Assembly: GCF_008935055.1 (NCBI RefSeq)
Contig: NZ_CP043030.1
Location: forward strand, 1-64,000
Length of the DNA stretch: 64,000 nt
Source of the DNA: Pseudobutyrivibrio xylanivorans
GTDB taxonomy: Bacteria > Bacillota > Clostridia > Lachnospirales > Lachnospiraceae
Reading direction: 5' to 3'
Shown: piece by piece, positions 56,642 through 64,000 of the stretch
Layout of the letters: each line of letters starts with the position of its first letter
Position numbering within the stretch: the first letter of the stretch is position 1
Notes under the pieces: generated by a model
What the model was told of the DNA's origin: nothing
The model's input: the letters and a program-made list of their open reading frames with translations, nothing else
The model's database searches: none
Program-made: the position numbers and the translations under genes

Positions 56642-57450
56642 TGAAAGCCCATTCTCTTAAAGCTGAAAATTTGGTTGCCGGATATGGCGACGATATCATA
56701 TTAAACTCTGTGAATATGAAAATTCCAGAAAATAAAATCAGTGTCATTCTCGGTTCAAATGGAAGTGGCAAGTCTACTATGCTTAAAACCTTCTGCAGAC
56801 TTTTGGCTCCAAAATCCGGCTCGATTCTCCTAGACGACAAGTCTATCAATTGCATTAGAAGCAAGGACATTGCCAAGTCCATAGGATTACTTCCACAGGA
56901 TTCTATAGCACCAGCTGGAATCTCTGTAGCTGAGCTTGTTGCCAGAGGACGCTTCCCTTACAGGAAATTTATGGCACCTCTTACAAAAGAAGATTACATC
57001 GCAATTGAGGAAGCTATGGAAGCAATGAATATATGTATGCTTGCAGACAAAAGTGTAGATGAATTATCAGGCGGGCAACGTCAACGTGTCTTTATTGCCC
57101 TAGCACTTGCCCAACAGACAGATATCCTGTTTTTAGACGAACCTACAACTTACCTAGACATTGCTTACCAAATAGAAATACTTGATCTTTTAAAGGATTT
57201 AAACAAAAAGAAAAAGACCACCATTGTGATGGTCTTGCATGATATAAATCTTTCCAGCAAATATGCTGATTATATTTTCGCCATGAAAAATGGTCATCTT
57301 ATCAAAGAAGGCGAACCAGCTGATATTATTACCCCTGAAACTATCAGGGAAATCTATGGACTTGAAAGTGTTGTTGTGACAGACCCTGTCTCCAACAGTC
57401 CTATGATTATCCCTATAAGCTCTCACGATGAGATTTCTGGAGTTTCTTAA
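56641..57450 (+). CDS. Iron-siderophore ABC transporter ATP-binding protein (FepC/FecE-like)
   Basis: This 269-residue protein starts at GTG (56641, one-base overlap with the permease stop, AGGAGG upstream). Walker A GSNGSGKST, signature LSGGQRQRVFIALALAQQ, Walker B ILFLDEPTTYLDIAYQIEIL and the His switch MVLHDINLSSKYAD are all typical of FepC. Its last 38 nt overlap the convergent AraC gene, so no terminator separates them and the two transcripts are antisense at their ends. Confidence 0.94.
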   Translation: MKAHSLKAENLVAGYGDDIILNSVNMKIPENKISVILGSNGSGKSTMLKTFCRLLAPKSGSILLDDKSINCIRSKDIAKSIGLLPQDSIAPAGISVAELVARGRFPYRKFMAPLTKEDYIAIEEAMEAMNICMLADKSVDELSGGQRQRVFIALALAQQTDILFLDEPTTYLDIAYQIEILDLLKDLNKKKKTTIVMVLHDINLSSKYADYIFAMKNGHLIKEGEPADIITPETIREIYGLESVVVTDPVSNSPMIIPISSHDEISGVS

Positions 57451-58435
57451 AGGCTCCTGGGGATAAACCACACCATTTTTTAAATGCATTATAGAAAGCA
57501 GTTTGGCTATGATAGCCGACTGCTTTTGATATTTCTTCAACGGTATCCGAATCGTTTAAAATGAGCCATGCCGCTCTACTCATCCTAATATTATTTTGAA
57601 AATCCCAAATAGTCTGTTTGTAATAATCTAAAAAACCATACTTCAGCTTTTGCTCACTTATACCCACTTCCTGCGCCAACATGGGAATAGTTTTAAATTC
57701 ATATGCCGAAGACATAATTATCTCATGAACCTGATTTATCTTGCGCAAATCTTCTGAATTAATCTTTATGTCTCTGGCCCCAGCTTTGATAGTGCGCAGG
57801 CTTTTATCCCCTTCTGCGCTGAAAAGCTTTCGTGATGGTGGACTAAGAAGTAGTTCTACAAGCTCCACAGCCGCTGCCTGGGCTATATGCTCTGTCATAA
57901 TCCTATTTTGCATATACCCTTCCAGTTTGGACAAAACGGCAGTAATCTCTGGTATCAAGATTGTATATTTGGTGTTAATTCTAAAAAAATTAAACTCGGA
58001 AATGCTCCTGCCAATAGAAGGTAAAAGACTATTCACCAAATAATCGTAGTTAATAGAAAATTCTATTCCTTTAAAATGTTGCTTTGCCCTCCATGCACCT
58101 ATTCCTCTATCCATTTTTTCTAAGGACATAAATGACGATGGAATTGACTGAGCTATTATATCCCCATCTTTAACAGAATACGTCACTCCTGCATAAATAA
58201 TTCCAAAATGCAAAAACTGAGTGTCATACTGATATTCAATAGAAAAATCATCCTCTATTAAATAGTCACCAATCCCGCATTGGATTGTATCAGGATTTCC
58301 ATAGCTTACTATCGTTCCCAATGAATCGTTTTTATAGATTGTAAAGCCATCTTCCTCGTTCACATATTTAATCCTTGCGAGCTTATGAAACAACTTCTGA
58401 TATTCAGTTGATGAATGTGCGATTTCACTTTTCAT
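57413..58435 (-). CDS. AraC-family regulator beside iron transport genes
   Basis: This 340-residue protein has a long N-terminal sensing domain and a C-terminal AraC double helix-turn-helix (IPMLAQEVGISEQKLKYGFL and VEEISKAVGYHSQTAFYNAF, then KKWCGLSPGAFKKLQ). PchR/YbtA-type AraC regulators often control siderophore uptake, and the position between the importer and a lipoprotein gene fits. The start codon lies in a perfect inverted repeat ATGTAAA-TAAT-TTTACAT (58434-58451), with no clear ribosome binding site, so self-regulation at translation or transcription is possible. Confidence 0.9.
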   Translation of the reverse strand: MKSEIAHSSTEYQKLFHKLARIKYVNEEDGFTIYKNDSLGTIVSYGNPDTIQCGIGDYLIEDDFSIEYQYDTQFLHFGIIYAGVTYSVKDGDIIAQSIPSSFMSLEKMDRGIGAWRAKQHFKGIEFSINYDYLVNSLLPSIGRSISEFNFFRINTKYTILIPEITAVLSKLEGYMQNRIMTEHIAQAAAVELVELLLSPPSRKLFSAEGDKSLRTIKAGARDIKINSEDLRKINQVHEIIMSSAYEFKTIPMLAQEVGISEQKLKYGFLDYYKQTIWDFQNNIRMSRAAWLILNDSDTVEEISKAVGYHSQTAFYNAFKKWCGLSPGAFKKLQKSHRESL

Positions 58436-58493
58436 GTAAATAATTTTACATCAAAACAAATGAACTTAGAATAATTGAATAAATTTTTTATCG

Positions 58494-58512
58494 GTGTGAC
58501 ATTAGTGTGACA
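58494..58512 (+). promoter_or_regulatory. GTGTGACA direct repeats upstream of the lipoprotein
   Basis: GTGTGACA occurs at 58494-58501 and 58505-58512, an 11-bp period (one helical turn), about 60 nt before the lipoprotein start. Direct repeats on one DNA face are typical AraC-family sites. Confidence 0.45.
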
Positions 58513-58571
58513 ATCAATCTGCTATCCTGTTTTCAGATAATAAATAACAGCTTTTTAGCAAAGGAGAAAAA

Positions 58572-58970
58572 ATGAAAAAGGGAATCATGAAAAAGGTATT
58601 GGCAACAACTTTCGCAACAGCACTTGTAATTGGAACATTTAGCGGATGTGGCAAGGAGACAGCAAGCATTGCTGACGATGCAACACCAACAAGCAGTGCA
58701 ATTGACGCAAAAACTGTTTTTACTAAGGGTGTTTATGTAACTTATCCAGAAGGTACATTCCCTGGCACAGAGGATGTAAAAGGCTATTGGGTTTCAGTAG
58801 GACCAGAAGAGGGCGGCTCAGGCGCATACGTAACAGCAATTGCCAGAGATTACATGGATGGCGCACTTATTTTTGAATTAGATGGACATAACGGAGGAGA
58901 TGAAGCAATGGATAATCAGGTTGCAGGAGTTTTTTCAGATATGATAAATTCAGTGGAGTTTGCTAACTAA
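58572..58970 (+). CDS. Small lipoprotein next to the iron cluster
   Basis: This 132-residue protein has a signal with lipobox FSGC (Cys23). The mature part contains KGVYVTYPEGTFPGTEDVKG, YWVSVGPEEGGSGAYVTAIA and LDGHNGGDEAMDN. AAAGGAG lies 6 nt before the ATG. No family is recognised. Its position after the divergent AraC gene and GTGTGACA repeats suggests the AraC protein controls it; a role in iron or heme capture is only a guess. Confidence 0.7.
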   Translation: MKKGIMKKVLATTFATALVIGTFSGCGKETASIADDATPTSSAIDAKTVFTKGVYVTYPEGTFPGTEDVKGYWVSVGPEEGGSGAYVTAIARDYMDGALIFELDGHNGGDEAMDNQVAGVFSDMINSVEFAN

Positions 58971-58997
58971 ACATTTTCATTTTTACTCTTCTTTTTT

Positions 58998-59030
58998 GAG
59001 GCATGTCATTTTTGACATGTCTCATTTTTT
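58998..59030 (+). terminator. Terminator of the lipoprotein gene
   Basis: GAGGCATGTCA pairs with TGACATGTCTC (58998-59023, small loop, one wobble) and a run of T follows. Confidence 0.8.
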
Positions 59031-59048
59031 CTATAGGCAATATTACAA

Positions 59049-59498
59049 TTAGGCTGTGTGTCCGCTTCCGTTGTCATAAAGCTTTTGAATCTCAGGTGGA
59101 AGATTGTCAGGAAGCATGGCTTTGATTCCATCTTCATTTCCATCTTTAATAGCAGTTTCATAGTACCAGCATTTGTATTTAAGCATATCTAGAGTTTTTT
59201 GAAGTTGCGCAATTTCAGCTTCTACAGCGGCACGCCTTGTTTCAAAGAGCTTCTTTCTAGCTTCGTAGGTTTCAGCTCCCTTTGTAGTCATTTCCATGAA
59301 TTGCTTGATTTCTTTAATTTCTAGGCCAGAACATTTTAGACATTCGATTATATGTAATGCTGAAATTTCTGCATCTGAAAACTTTCTTATTCCAGACTGG
59401 CGCTCCATATTAGGAAAGAAACCTTCCTTATCGTAGTAGCGCAAAGTTGAAATAGGGATATTAAACATTTCTGAAACTTGGCCAATTGTATACATCAT
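59049..59498 (-). CDS. MerR-family regulator
   Basis: This 149-residue protein starts MMYTIGQVSEMFNIPISTLR, YYDKEGFFP, the MerR winged helix; the second ATG (59495) is equally possible (GGAGG 4 or 7 nt upstream). A coiled-coil dimerisation helix (about 80-115) follows and the C-terminal effector part is short. It resembles the YyaN/AdhR group. It is divergent from the DXS-like gene, whose promoter has the 19-bp spacer and perfect palindrome typical for MerR control. Confidence 0.92.
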   Translation of the reverse strand: MMYTIGQVSEMFNIPISTLRYYDKEGFFPNMERQSGIRKFSDAEISALHIIECLKCSGLEIKEIKQFMEMTTKGAETYEARKKLFETRRAAVEAEIAQLQKTLDMLKYKCWYYETAIKDGNEDGIKAMLPDNLPPEIQKLYDNGSGHTA

Positions 59499-59579
59499 AA
59501 GACCTCCAAAACCTTGTACTAAAAAAATACTTTAATTACGTGGATTTTAGCATGATATAAATTAATGTGCAAGAAAAGC

Positions 59580-59610
59580 TTGACCTAAAGTTAACTTTAG
59601 GTGCTAGTAT
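59580..59610 (+). promoter_or_regulatory. MerR-type promoter with 19-bp spacer and 20-bp palindrome
   Basis: TTGACC (59580-59585) and TAGTAT (59605-59610) are 19 bp apart, and the perfect palindrome ACCTAAAGTT-AACTTTAGGT (59583-59602) fills the spacer. MerR regulators activate such over-long promoters by twisting the DNA. The target is the DXS-like gene at 59645. Confidence 0.88.
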
Positions 59611-59644
59611 TCATTTCATATCAAATAGAAAGGAAGTAAAAACT

Positions 59645-61405
59645 ATGTATGAAATATTAAAAAATATAGATTCACCCGCTGATGTAAAGAAACTGTCAGC
59701 TGATGACTTAGAGAATCTAGCAGGAGAAATGCGTGAGGCACTTTTTAATAGGCTCACAAAGATTGGAGGTCACTTTGGACCAAACTTTGGAATGGTTGAG
59801 GCCACAATCGCTCTTCATTACGTATTCGATTCACCAAAGGACAAATTTGTATTTGATGTATCTCATCAAAGCTATCCGCATAAGCTTTTGACTGGAAGAA
59901 GAAATGGATATATTGATGATGCACGATTTACAGAGGATTCTGGCTACACTAATCCGGAGGAAAGTGAGCATGATTTCTTTAACATTGGACATACATCCAC
60001 ATCAATTGCACTTGCAGCAGGTCTTGCAAAGGCTAGAGACCTTAAGAAAGATAAGGAAAACATTATCGCTATTATAGGTGATGGTTCACTTTCAGGCGGT
60101 GAGGCAATGGAAGCATTGAATGTTGCCGGTGAGATGAACACAAACTTCATAATTATCGTTAATGATAATGAGATGGCTATTGCTGAAACTCACGGTGGAA
60201 TGTATAAAAATCTTGCAGAATTACGTGAATCAAATGGCATGGCTGAAAACAATATTTTCAAGGCATATGGTTTAGATTACATTTATGAAGAAAATGGAAA
60301 TGATATCCAGTCTATGATTGCTTTATTTGAAAAGGTAAAGGATATCAATCATCCAATCGTACTTCATATTCATACAAAGAAGGGCTTGGGCTATGCACTT
60401 GCGGAAGAAAATAAAGAAGCATGGCATTGGACTCTCCCATTTGATAGAGAAACAGGCAAGCCTACCATTAGCTTTGGAGATGGTGAAAGCTACACAGATA
60501 TCACCATTAAATACATTATTGATAAGGCCAAAGCTGATAAGGACTTTTTAGTTATTACTCCATCTATGCCAGGAGCCATCGGTCTTACACCGGAAGTAAG
60601 AGCTGAGCTTGGAGAACAGTATTTAGATGTAGGAATTGCCGAGGAAGCAGCAGTTGCTATTGCATCTGGAGTTGCAAAGAACGGAGCAAAGCCACTTGTT
60701 GTCACAAACATGACATTTATGCAAAGAGCTTATGATCAAATCTCCCAGGATGTATGTATCAACAACAATCCTGTAACTATGCTCTTAAACTATTCATCAT
60801 TTGATGGGCTTACAGATGTAACTCACCTAGGAATCTTTGGCTTGGCAGCATTTACAAATATTCCAAACCTTGTAGTGCTTGCTCCTTCATCTGCAGAAGA
60901 ATATAGCAATATGCTAGCTTGGTCTGTAGATCAAAATGAGCATCCAGTAATGATTCTAGTTCCAGGAAATCAGGTTACACATAGAGCAGCAGACGCAAGC
61001 TATTCTACAATTGATAAATATAAAGTAGAGCTTAGCGGAGAGAAAGTTGCCATTCTTGCCTTAGGAGATTTCTATCAGCGCGGAGAAGCACTTGCTGATA
61101 CAATCAAATCTGAAATGGGATTCACTCCAACATTAATCAATCCTAGATTTGCATCTGGCGTTGATAAGGAATTGCTTGAAAAACTCAAATCAAACCATCA
61201 GGTTATTGTCACACTTGAAGATGGCATAGTAGAAGGTGGCTTTGGTCAAAAAATTGCTTCATTCTATGGTTCTTCAGATACGAAGGTTTTAAACTATGGA
61301 CTCGATAAGGAATTCTACGATAGATATAATCCAGAAGATTTGATTAAGAGTGTAGGAATGTCTACAGAACAGATAGTAGAGGATATAAAGAATATAATAA
61401 AGTAG
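59645..61405 (+). CDS. DXS-like thiamine diphosphate enzyme (1-deoxyxylulose-5-phosphate synthase family)
   Basis: The ATG at 59645 with GAAAGGAAG upstream gives 586 residues; an open frame reaches back through the promoter, which cannot be coding. The N-terminal ThDP domain shows FDVSHQSYPHKLLTGR, GHTSTSIALAAGLA and IIGDGSLSGGEAMEALN. The transketolase pyrimidine domain and C-terminal domain follow (VGIAEEAAVAIASG, EDGIVEGGFGQKI). Canonical DXS has DVGHQ and NDNxMSI; here it is DVSHQ and NDNEMAIAETHGG, so it belongs to a divergent DXS-like branch and the reaction may differ. MerR control suggests induction by a stress signal. Confidence 0.88.
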   Translation: MYEILKNIDSPADVKKLSADDLENLAGEMREALFNRLTKIGGHFGPNFGMVEATIALHYVFDSPKDKFVFDVSHQSYPHKLLTGRRNGYIDDARFTEDSGYTNPEESEHDFFNIGHTSTSIALAAGLAKARDLKKDKENIIAIIGDGSLSGGEAMEALNVAGEMNTNFIIIVNDNEMAIAETHGGMYKNLAELRESNGMAENNIFKAYGLDYIYEENGNDIQSMIALFEKVKDINHPIVLHIHTKKGLGYALAEENKEAWHWTLPFDRETGKPTISFGDGESYTDITIKYIIDKAKADKDFLVITPSMPGAIGLTPEVRAELGEQYLDVGIAEEAAVAIASGVAKNGAKPLVVTNMTFMQRAYDQISQDVCINNNPVTMLLNYSSFDGLTDVTHLGIFGLAAFTNIPNLVVLAPSSAEEYSNMLAWSVDQNEHPVMILVPGNQVTHRAADASYSTIDKYKVELSGEKVAILALGDFYQRGEALADTIKSEMGFTPTLINPRFASGVDKELLEKLKSNHQVIVTLEDGIVEGGFGQKIASFYGSSDTKVLNYGLDKEFYDRYNPEDLIKSVGMSTEQIVEDIKNIIK

Positions 61406-61417
61406 GTTCCGTCATTG

Positions 61418-61449
61418 GCCAGCTATAATCAAGCTTATAGCTGGCTTTT
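61418..61449 (+). terminator. Terminator of the DXS-like gene
   Basis: GCCAGCTATA (61418-61427) pairs perfectly with TATAGCTGGC (61436-61445), then TTTTA. Confidence 0.85.
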
Positions 61450-61883
61450 AGTTTATTTACAGGCGCCACAGCAAAGTTGTTAAATCATTGTATTGTTTAT
61501 AATAATATGGTTCTTTAATGGGAAAGGACTTCTAGTTTGGGGTTGGGTTATTGCCGCTACCTTGGAGTTGATTACAGGAGAGACTTTGAAATTTTTTCTG
61601 TAAATATGGAACTTCTATGATAATTTAGATTTATGATGGATGTGGTCAGATTGGTCACATCCTTTTTTAGACTATACAGTTCTGTGTACCGTAAGTCAAT
61701 AAAAATTTGGATTTTGAATGTGTGATGAAGTATTATCATTAGCATAAGCAATTGATAACATGGGATTTATGAAGTAAATTTTATTGAAAGATAACGTTCC
61801 ATCTAAGCTAAATTTTTTCGTCTTTTATGACGATATAACAGATAAGAAGAAGTGTGTTATGAATTTGTCAAGGAGGATGGCTT
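61450..61883. other. Gap with an orphan terminator
   Basis: No intact gene. A short hydrophobic frame (IIIWFFNGKGLLVWGWVIAA and following, about 61498-61602) looks like a membrane-protein scrap. A perfect terminator GGATGTG/CACATCC with TTTTTT (61638-61668) follows it, suggesting that a small transcription unit was here. Confidence 0.45.
61638..61668 (+). terminator. Orphan rho-independent terminator
   Basis: GGATGTG (61638-61644) pairs with CACATCC (61656-61662) and TTTTTT follows. No intact gene precedes it. Confidence 0.7.
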
Positions 61884-62332
61884 ATGCGTATTCTGACAAA
61901 TATATCAAAAGCTGAATTGGATCAGCTAGCTAATCAACCTACAGCCAAGGCTATGATTGAAAAGGTGAAAACAGAAGGTATATATATTCCAGAAGGAGAT
62001 TCTCAGGGCGCTGCTGAGTTTATTGCGATGCGTAATCAGCAAAAACAAGATGCTTCGCTACAGATTTCCGACGAAGGAATGGAAGCTTTAAAGAAGATGA
62101 GCGAAGAAAACGAAAAGAAAGTCAAAGAGGGAAATTCTCAAGAAGAACAGATTAAAGAACAAATTGAAAAATTGAGAAAAGAATTGGCAGAAATAAAAGC
62201 TAAACAGGCTGGCTCTGAAAGGCAAAGAAAGCATTAGCGAGTAAGGCGAATGCTATATCTCAGCAGATTTCTACGTTGAGTATGCAACTGATTCAAGTAC
62301 AGAAAGCCTCTGGCGATTCAAATACCCTATAA
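61884..62332 (+). pseudogene. Frameshifted coiled-coil hypothetical gene
   Basis: From 61884 (AGGAGG upstream) a frame of 117 codons encodes MRILTNISKAELDQLANQPT, an IPEGDSQGAAEFIAMRNQQK block and a long coiled coil (EEQIKEQIEKLRKELAEIKA). It stops at 62237 after a short unnatural tail, but the neighbouring frame continues seamlessly as KKALASKANAISQQISTLSM, QLIQVQKASGDSNTL to 62332. One base was lost or gained near 62217-62222. The full product would be about 148 residues; family unknown. It is followed by a terminator. Confidence 0.65.
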
Positions 62333-62416
62333 GAAAAGGGAAAGAAACCTATGAGGTGACTTTCTTCTTGTGAGTTATATTATAAGTTAATTGAACAAAT
62401 TCCAGTTTACACAAAT

Positions 62417-62449
62417 AACCTCTATCCCGTGTGAGATAGAGGTTTTATT
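62417..62449 (+). terminator. Terminator between the coiled-coil gene and the IS256 transposase
   Basis: AACCTCTATC (62417-62426) pairs with GATAGAGGTT (62435-62444) and TTATTTTTA follows. It lies just beyond the 3' end of the convergent transposase and may belong to the IS. Confidence 0.75.
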
Positions 62450-62450
62450 T

Positions 62451-63695
62451 TTAGTCTGAAAGTCTGCCAGGATACATGATAGAAAGCTCGCCTCGAACCT
62501 TACCCCAGTTTCTGATTGGCATTGTCCATTTTTTGGTGGCTTCGAAAGTCGCCAGATATAAAGCTTTTATCAGAGCTTGCGAGCTTGGGAAAACGCTCCT
62601 CTGCTTGTTCAATCTTCGGTAGCATGAATTTAGACTTTCTATGGCATTTGTTGTGTAGAATGCAGTTCTAACATCCATAGAGAATTTGAAAATTGGAGTA
62701 ATGACATCCCAGTTATCATGCCAGCGATTCATAGCATGTGGATACAGCGACTCCCATTTCTTGGTCACTTCATCTAAACGCTTGAGAGCTGTCTTTTCAT
62801 CAGGTGCTGTGTAGATTGTCTTAAGGTCTTTAGCAAAAGCCTTCATGTCCTTGTTAGCGACATACTTAAGGGTATTTCTGACCATGTGAACAATACAACG
62901 CTGATGCTCTGTGTTAGGGAAAGCAGCTTGGATAGCTTCTTTTAAACCAGCAAGACCATCAGAGCAAAGAATTAGGATATCCTGAACTCCACGGTTCTTA
63001 AGGCTGTTCAAAACACCAAGCCAATATTTACTACTTTCATTTTCGCCAACCTCGATGGAAAGAACTTCCTTCATCCCATCTTCATTGATTCCAAGAACAA
63101 CATAAGCTGCAAGCTTGCTTACAATTCCATCATTGCGTACTGAAAAATGGATAGCATCAATGAAAATGATTGGATAAACAGCTGATAAAGGACGATTCTG
63201 CCAATCCTCAATCTGTGGCATTAGTTTGTCCGTGATATCAGAAACTAAGCCTTCGCTGATTTCAAATCCATAGATTGATTCAATCATTTCAGAAATCTGA
63301 GTAGTAGTCATTCCCTTGGCATACATAGCAATGACCTGTTCTTCGATGCCAGAGATGTCTTTCTGTCTTTTCTTCACGATAGCAGGTTCAAATGTGCTGT
63401 TTCTATCCTGTGGTACATCTACCTCAAACTCACCATATTTACTTCTTACAGTCTTAGACTTTGTACCATTGCGGTAATTAGGTTCTTCATCACGAGCATA
63501 CTTCTCATAGCCTAGATGCTCATTCATCTCAGATTCGAGCATAGATTGAATTGTTCCTGAAAGAAGATCCTTGAGGGCATCCTGAATGTCCTCTGCTGTA
63601 TGGATATCATACTCGTTAAGTAGTCCTTGGATTACAGCCTTCTTTCCTTCGGTCATTGGTTTTGCCTTATAAACGTCGCGTCTCTTGTTTGCCAT
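62451..63695 (-). CDS. IS256-family transposase
   Basis: This 414-residue protein has the IS256/MULE-like layout: NEHLGYEKYARD and the arginine-rich N-terminal part (YRNGTKSKTVRSKYGEFEVD), then the DDE core FIDAIHFSVRND (first Asp), ILCSDGLAGLKEAI (second Asp), CIVHMVRNTLKYV, and TTNAIESLNSCYRRL (Glu). All catalytic residues are present, so it is probably active. AGGAGG precedes the ATG. I could not find convincing terminal inverted repeats by eye, so the element borders are not given. Confidence 0.93.
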   Translation of the reverse strand: MANKRRDVYKAKPMTEGKKAVIQGLLNEYDIHTAEDIQDALKDLLSGTIQSMLESEMNEHLGYEKYARDEEPNYRNGTKSKTVRSKYGEFEVDVPQDRNSTFEPAIVKKRQKDISGIEEQVIAMYAKGMTTTQISEMIESIYGFEISEGLVSDITDKLMPQIEDWQNRPLSAVYPIIFIDAIHFSVRNDGIVSKLAAYVVLGINEDGMKEVLSIEVGENESSKYWLGVLNSLKNRGVQDILILCSDGLAGLKEAIQAAFPNTEHQRCIVHMVRNTLKYVANKDMKAFAKDLKTIYTAPDEKTALKRLDEVTKKWESLYPHAMNRWHDNWDVITPIFKFSMDVRTAFYTTNAIESLNSCYRRLNKQRSVFPSSQALIKALYLATFEATKKWTMPIRNWGKVRGELSIMYPGRLSD

Positions 63696-63800
63696 AAAAA
63701 ATGGGCCTCCTTGATATTTAAAAATTTTATCATAGAAGACCCATGTCTTATATTAAATTTACAGAGATTTTTTCAAAGCCTCTTACAGGAATCTATCAAT

Positions 63801-64000
63801 TTATACAAATGCTGCCATGTATAATGGTAGAGTCACTAGTCCGTTGTCACTCACCCCTACGTTGCCATCAATAAATTTATACGCAAAATTAATATCATCA
63901 TATTTTTTTAATACTGATTTAATTGAATTTGCGTTTGCTTTTCCGCCCTTAACTTCTATAGGAATAACCTGACCATCTTTTTGAATAATCACATCCAGTT
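63801..64000 (-). CDS. C-terminal end of a DUF4143-type ATP-binding protein (cut by window edge)
   Basis: The frame is open past the window edge and reads LDVIIQKDGQVIPIEVKGGK, then DINFAYKFIDGNVGVSDNGL and VTLPLYMAAFV. This is the conserved PD-(D/E)XK-like end (D...IPIEVK) of AAA proteins with a C-terminal DUF4143 domain, which are common in gut anaerobes. About 66 residues are visible. The stop is at 63801. Role of the family is unclear. Confidence 0.8.
   Translation of the reverse strand, partial: LDVIIQKDGQVIPIEVKGGKANANSIKSVLKKYDDINFAYKFIDGNVGVSDNGLVTLPLYMAAFV

Noticed and set aside
62390-63790. Exact borders of the IS256-family element
   Set aside because: No convincing terminal inverted repeats or target duplication could be matched by eye on both sides.
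1-64000. tRNA or rRNA genes
   Set aside because: No T-loop/acceptor stem pattern or rRNA signature was seen; a covariance search could still find a diverged tRNA.

Overview
The window looks like the chromosome of an anaerobic, low-GC Firmicute of the family Lachnospiraceae, most like the rumen/gut genera Butyrivibrio and Pseudobutyrivibrio. The evidence is AT-rich coding, strong GGAGG ribosome binding sites, many plant-glycan genes (domain-swapped GH3, GH1, GH78, esterase lipoproteins), GPH-type sugar import, LytTR and AraC regulators, and Lachnospiraceae-type small proteins. The genus is an inference. No rRNA, tRNA or CRISPR array was seen.

Layout. 1-2.7 kb: the tail of an ISLre2 transposase, a long inverted repeat, a candidate type I toxin-antitoxin pair, and a three-gene hydrolase/acetyltransferase operon. 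2.9-6.5 kb: unknown small genes, a secreted nuclease and an ATPase. 6.3-7.6 kb: a graveyard of broken genes (nadE, cdaR and others) before an intact glycerate kinase. 9-12.5 kb: a large sensor with GGDEF and EAL domains and a NERD protein. 12.6-16 kb: a LysR regulator divergent from a hydrolase/flavin-reductase/cyclophilin-like operon. 16-26 kb: a polysaccharide block with a membrane-anchored GH3, a GHKL/LytTR pair and three esterase-like lipoproteins. 26-29.5 kb: small membrane and Cys-rich proteins, PAP2, SdpI, and MATE and VanX remnants. 29.5-37.2 kb: a rhamnoside catabolic cluster (AraC regulator, GH1, GPH transporter, TIM-barrel isomerase, GH78). 37.5-39.3 kb: a complete insertion sequence with terminal repeats and an 8-bp target duplication. 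40.5-42.5 kb: a secreted double-nitrilase protein whose first domain lacks the catalytic cysteine. 43-45.4 kb: a MarR/acetyltransferase unit between two ~185-bp direct repeats. 45.4-52.5 kb: a probable integrative mobilizable element carrying an ABC transporter, a MobV relaxase, Xis, an XRE regulator and an integrase. 52.6-58.9 kb: a 52-bp tandem repeat array, a DUF3784 gene with a homopolymer frameshift, and a siderophore-type iron uptake operon with a DtxR-like operator. 59-64 kb: a MerR regulator facing a DXS-like enzyme through a textbook 19-bp-spacer promoter, a frameshifted coiled-coil gene, an IS256-family transposase, and the end of a DUF4143-type ATPase.

How genes work together. The GH78 and GH1 enzymes lack signal peptides and sit with an importer, so small rhamnosyl-glucosides are probably imported and then hydrolysed. 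The GH3 and esterases are surface-anchored and probably trim hemicellulose outside. The iron operon has its own AraC regulator. Repeated decay, insertion sequences and duplicated non-coding segments show an active, remodelling genome region. The items most worth follow-up are the type I toxin-antitoxin candidate, the mobile element with its ABC cargo, the half-dead secreted nitrilase, the 52-bp palindromic array, the covarying hairpin pair, and the MerR-controlled DXS-like gene.
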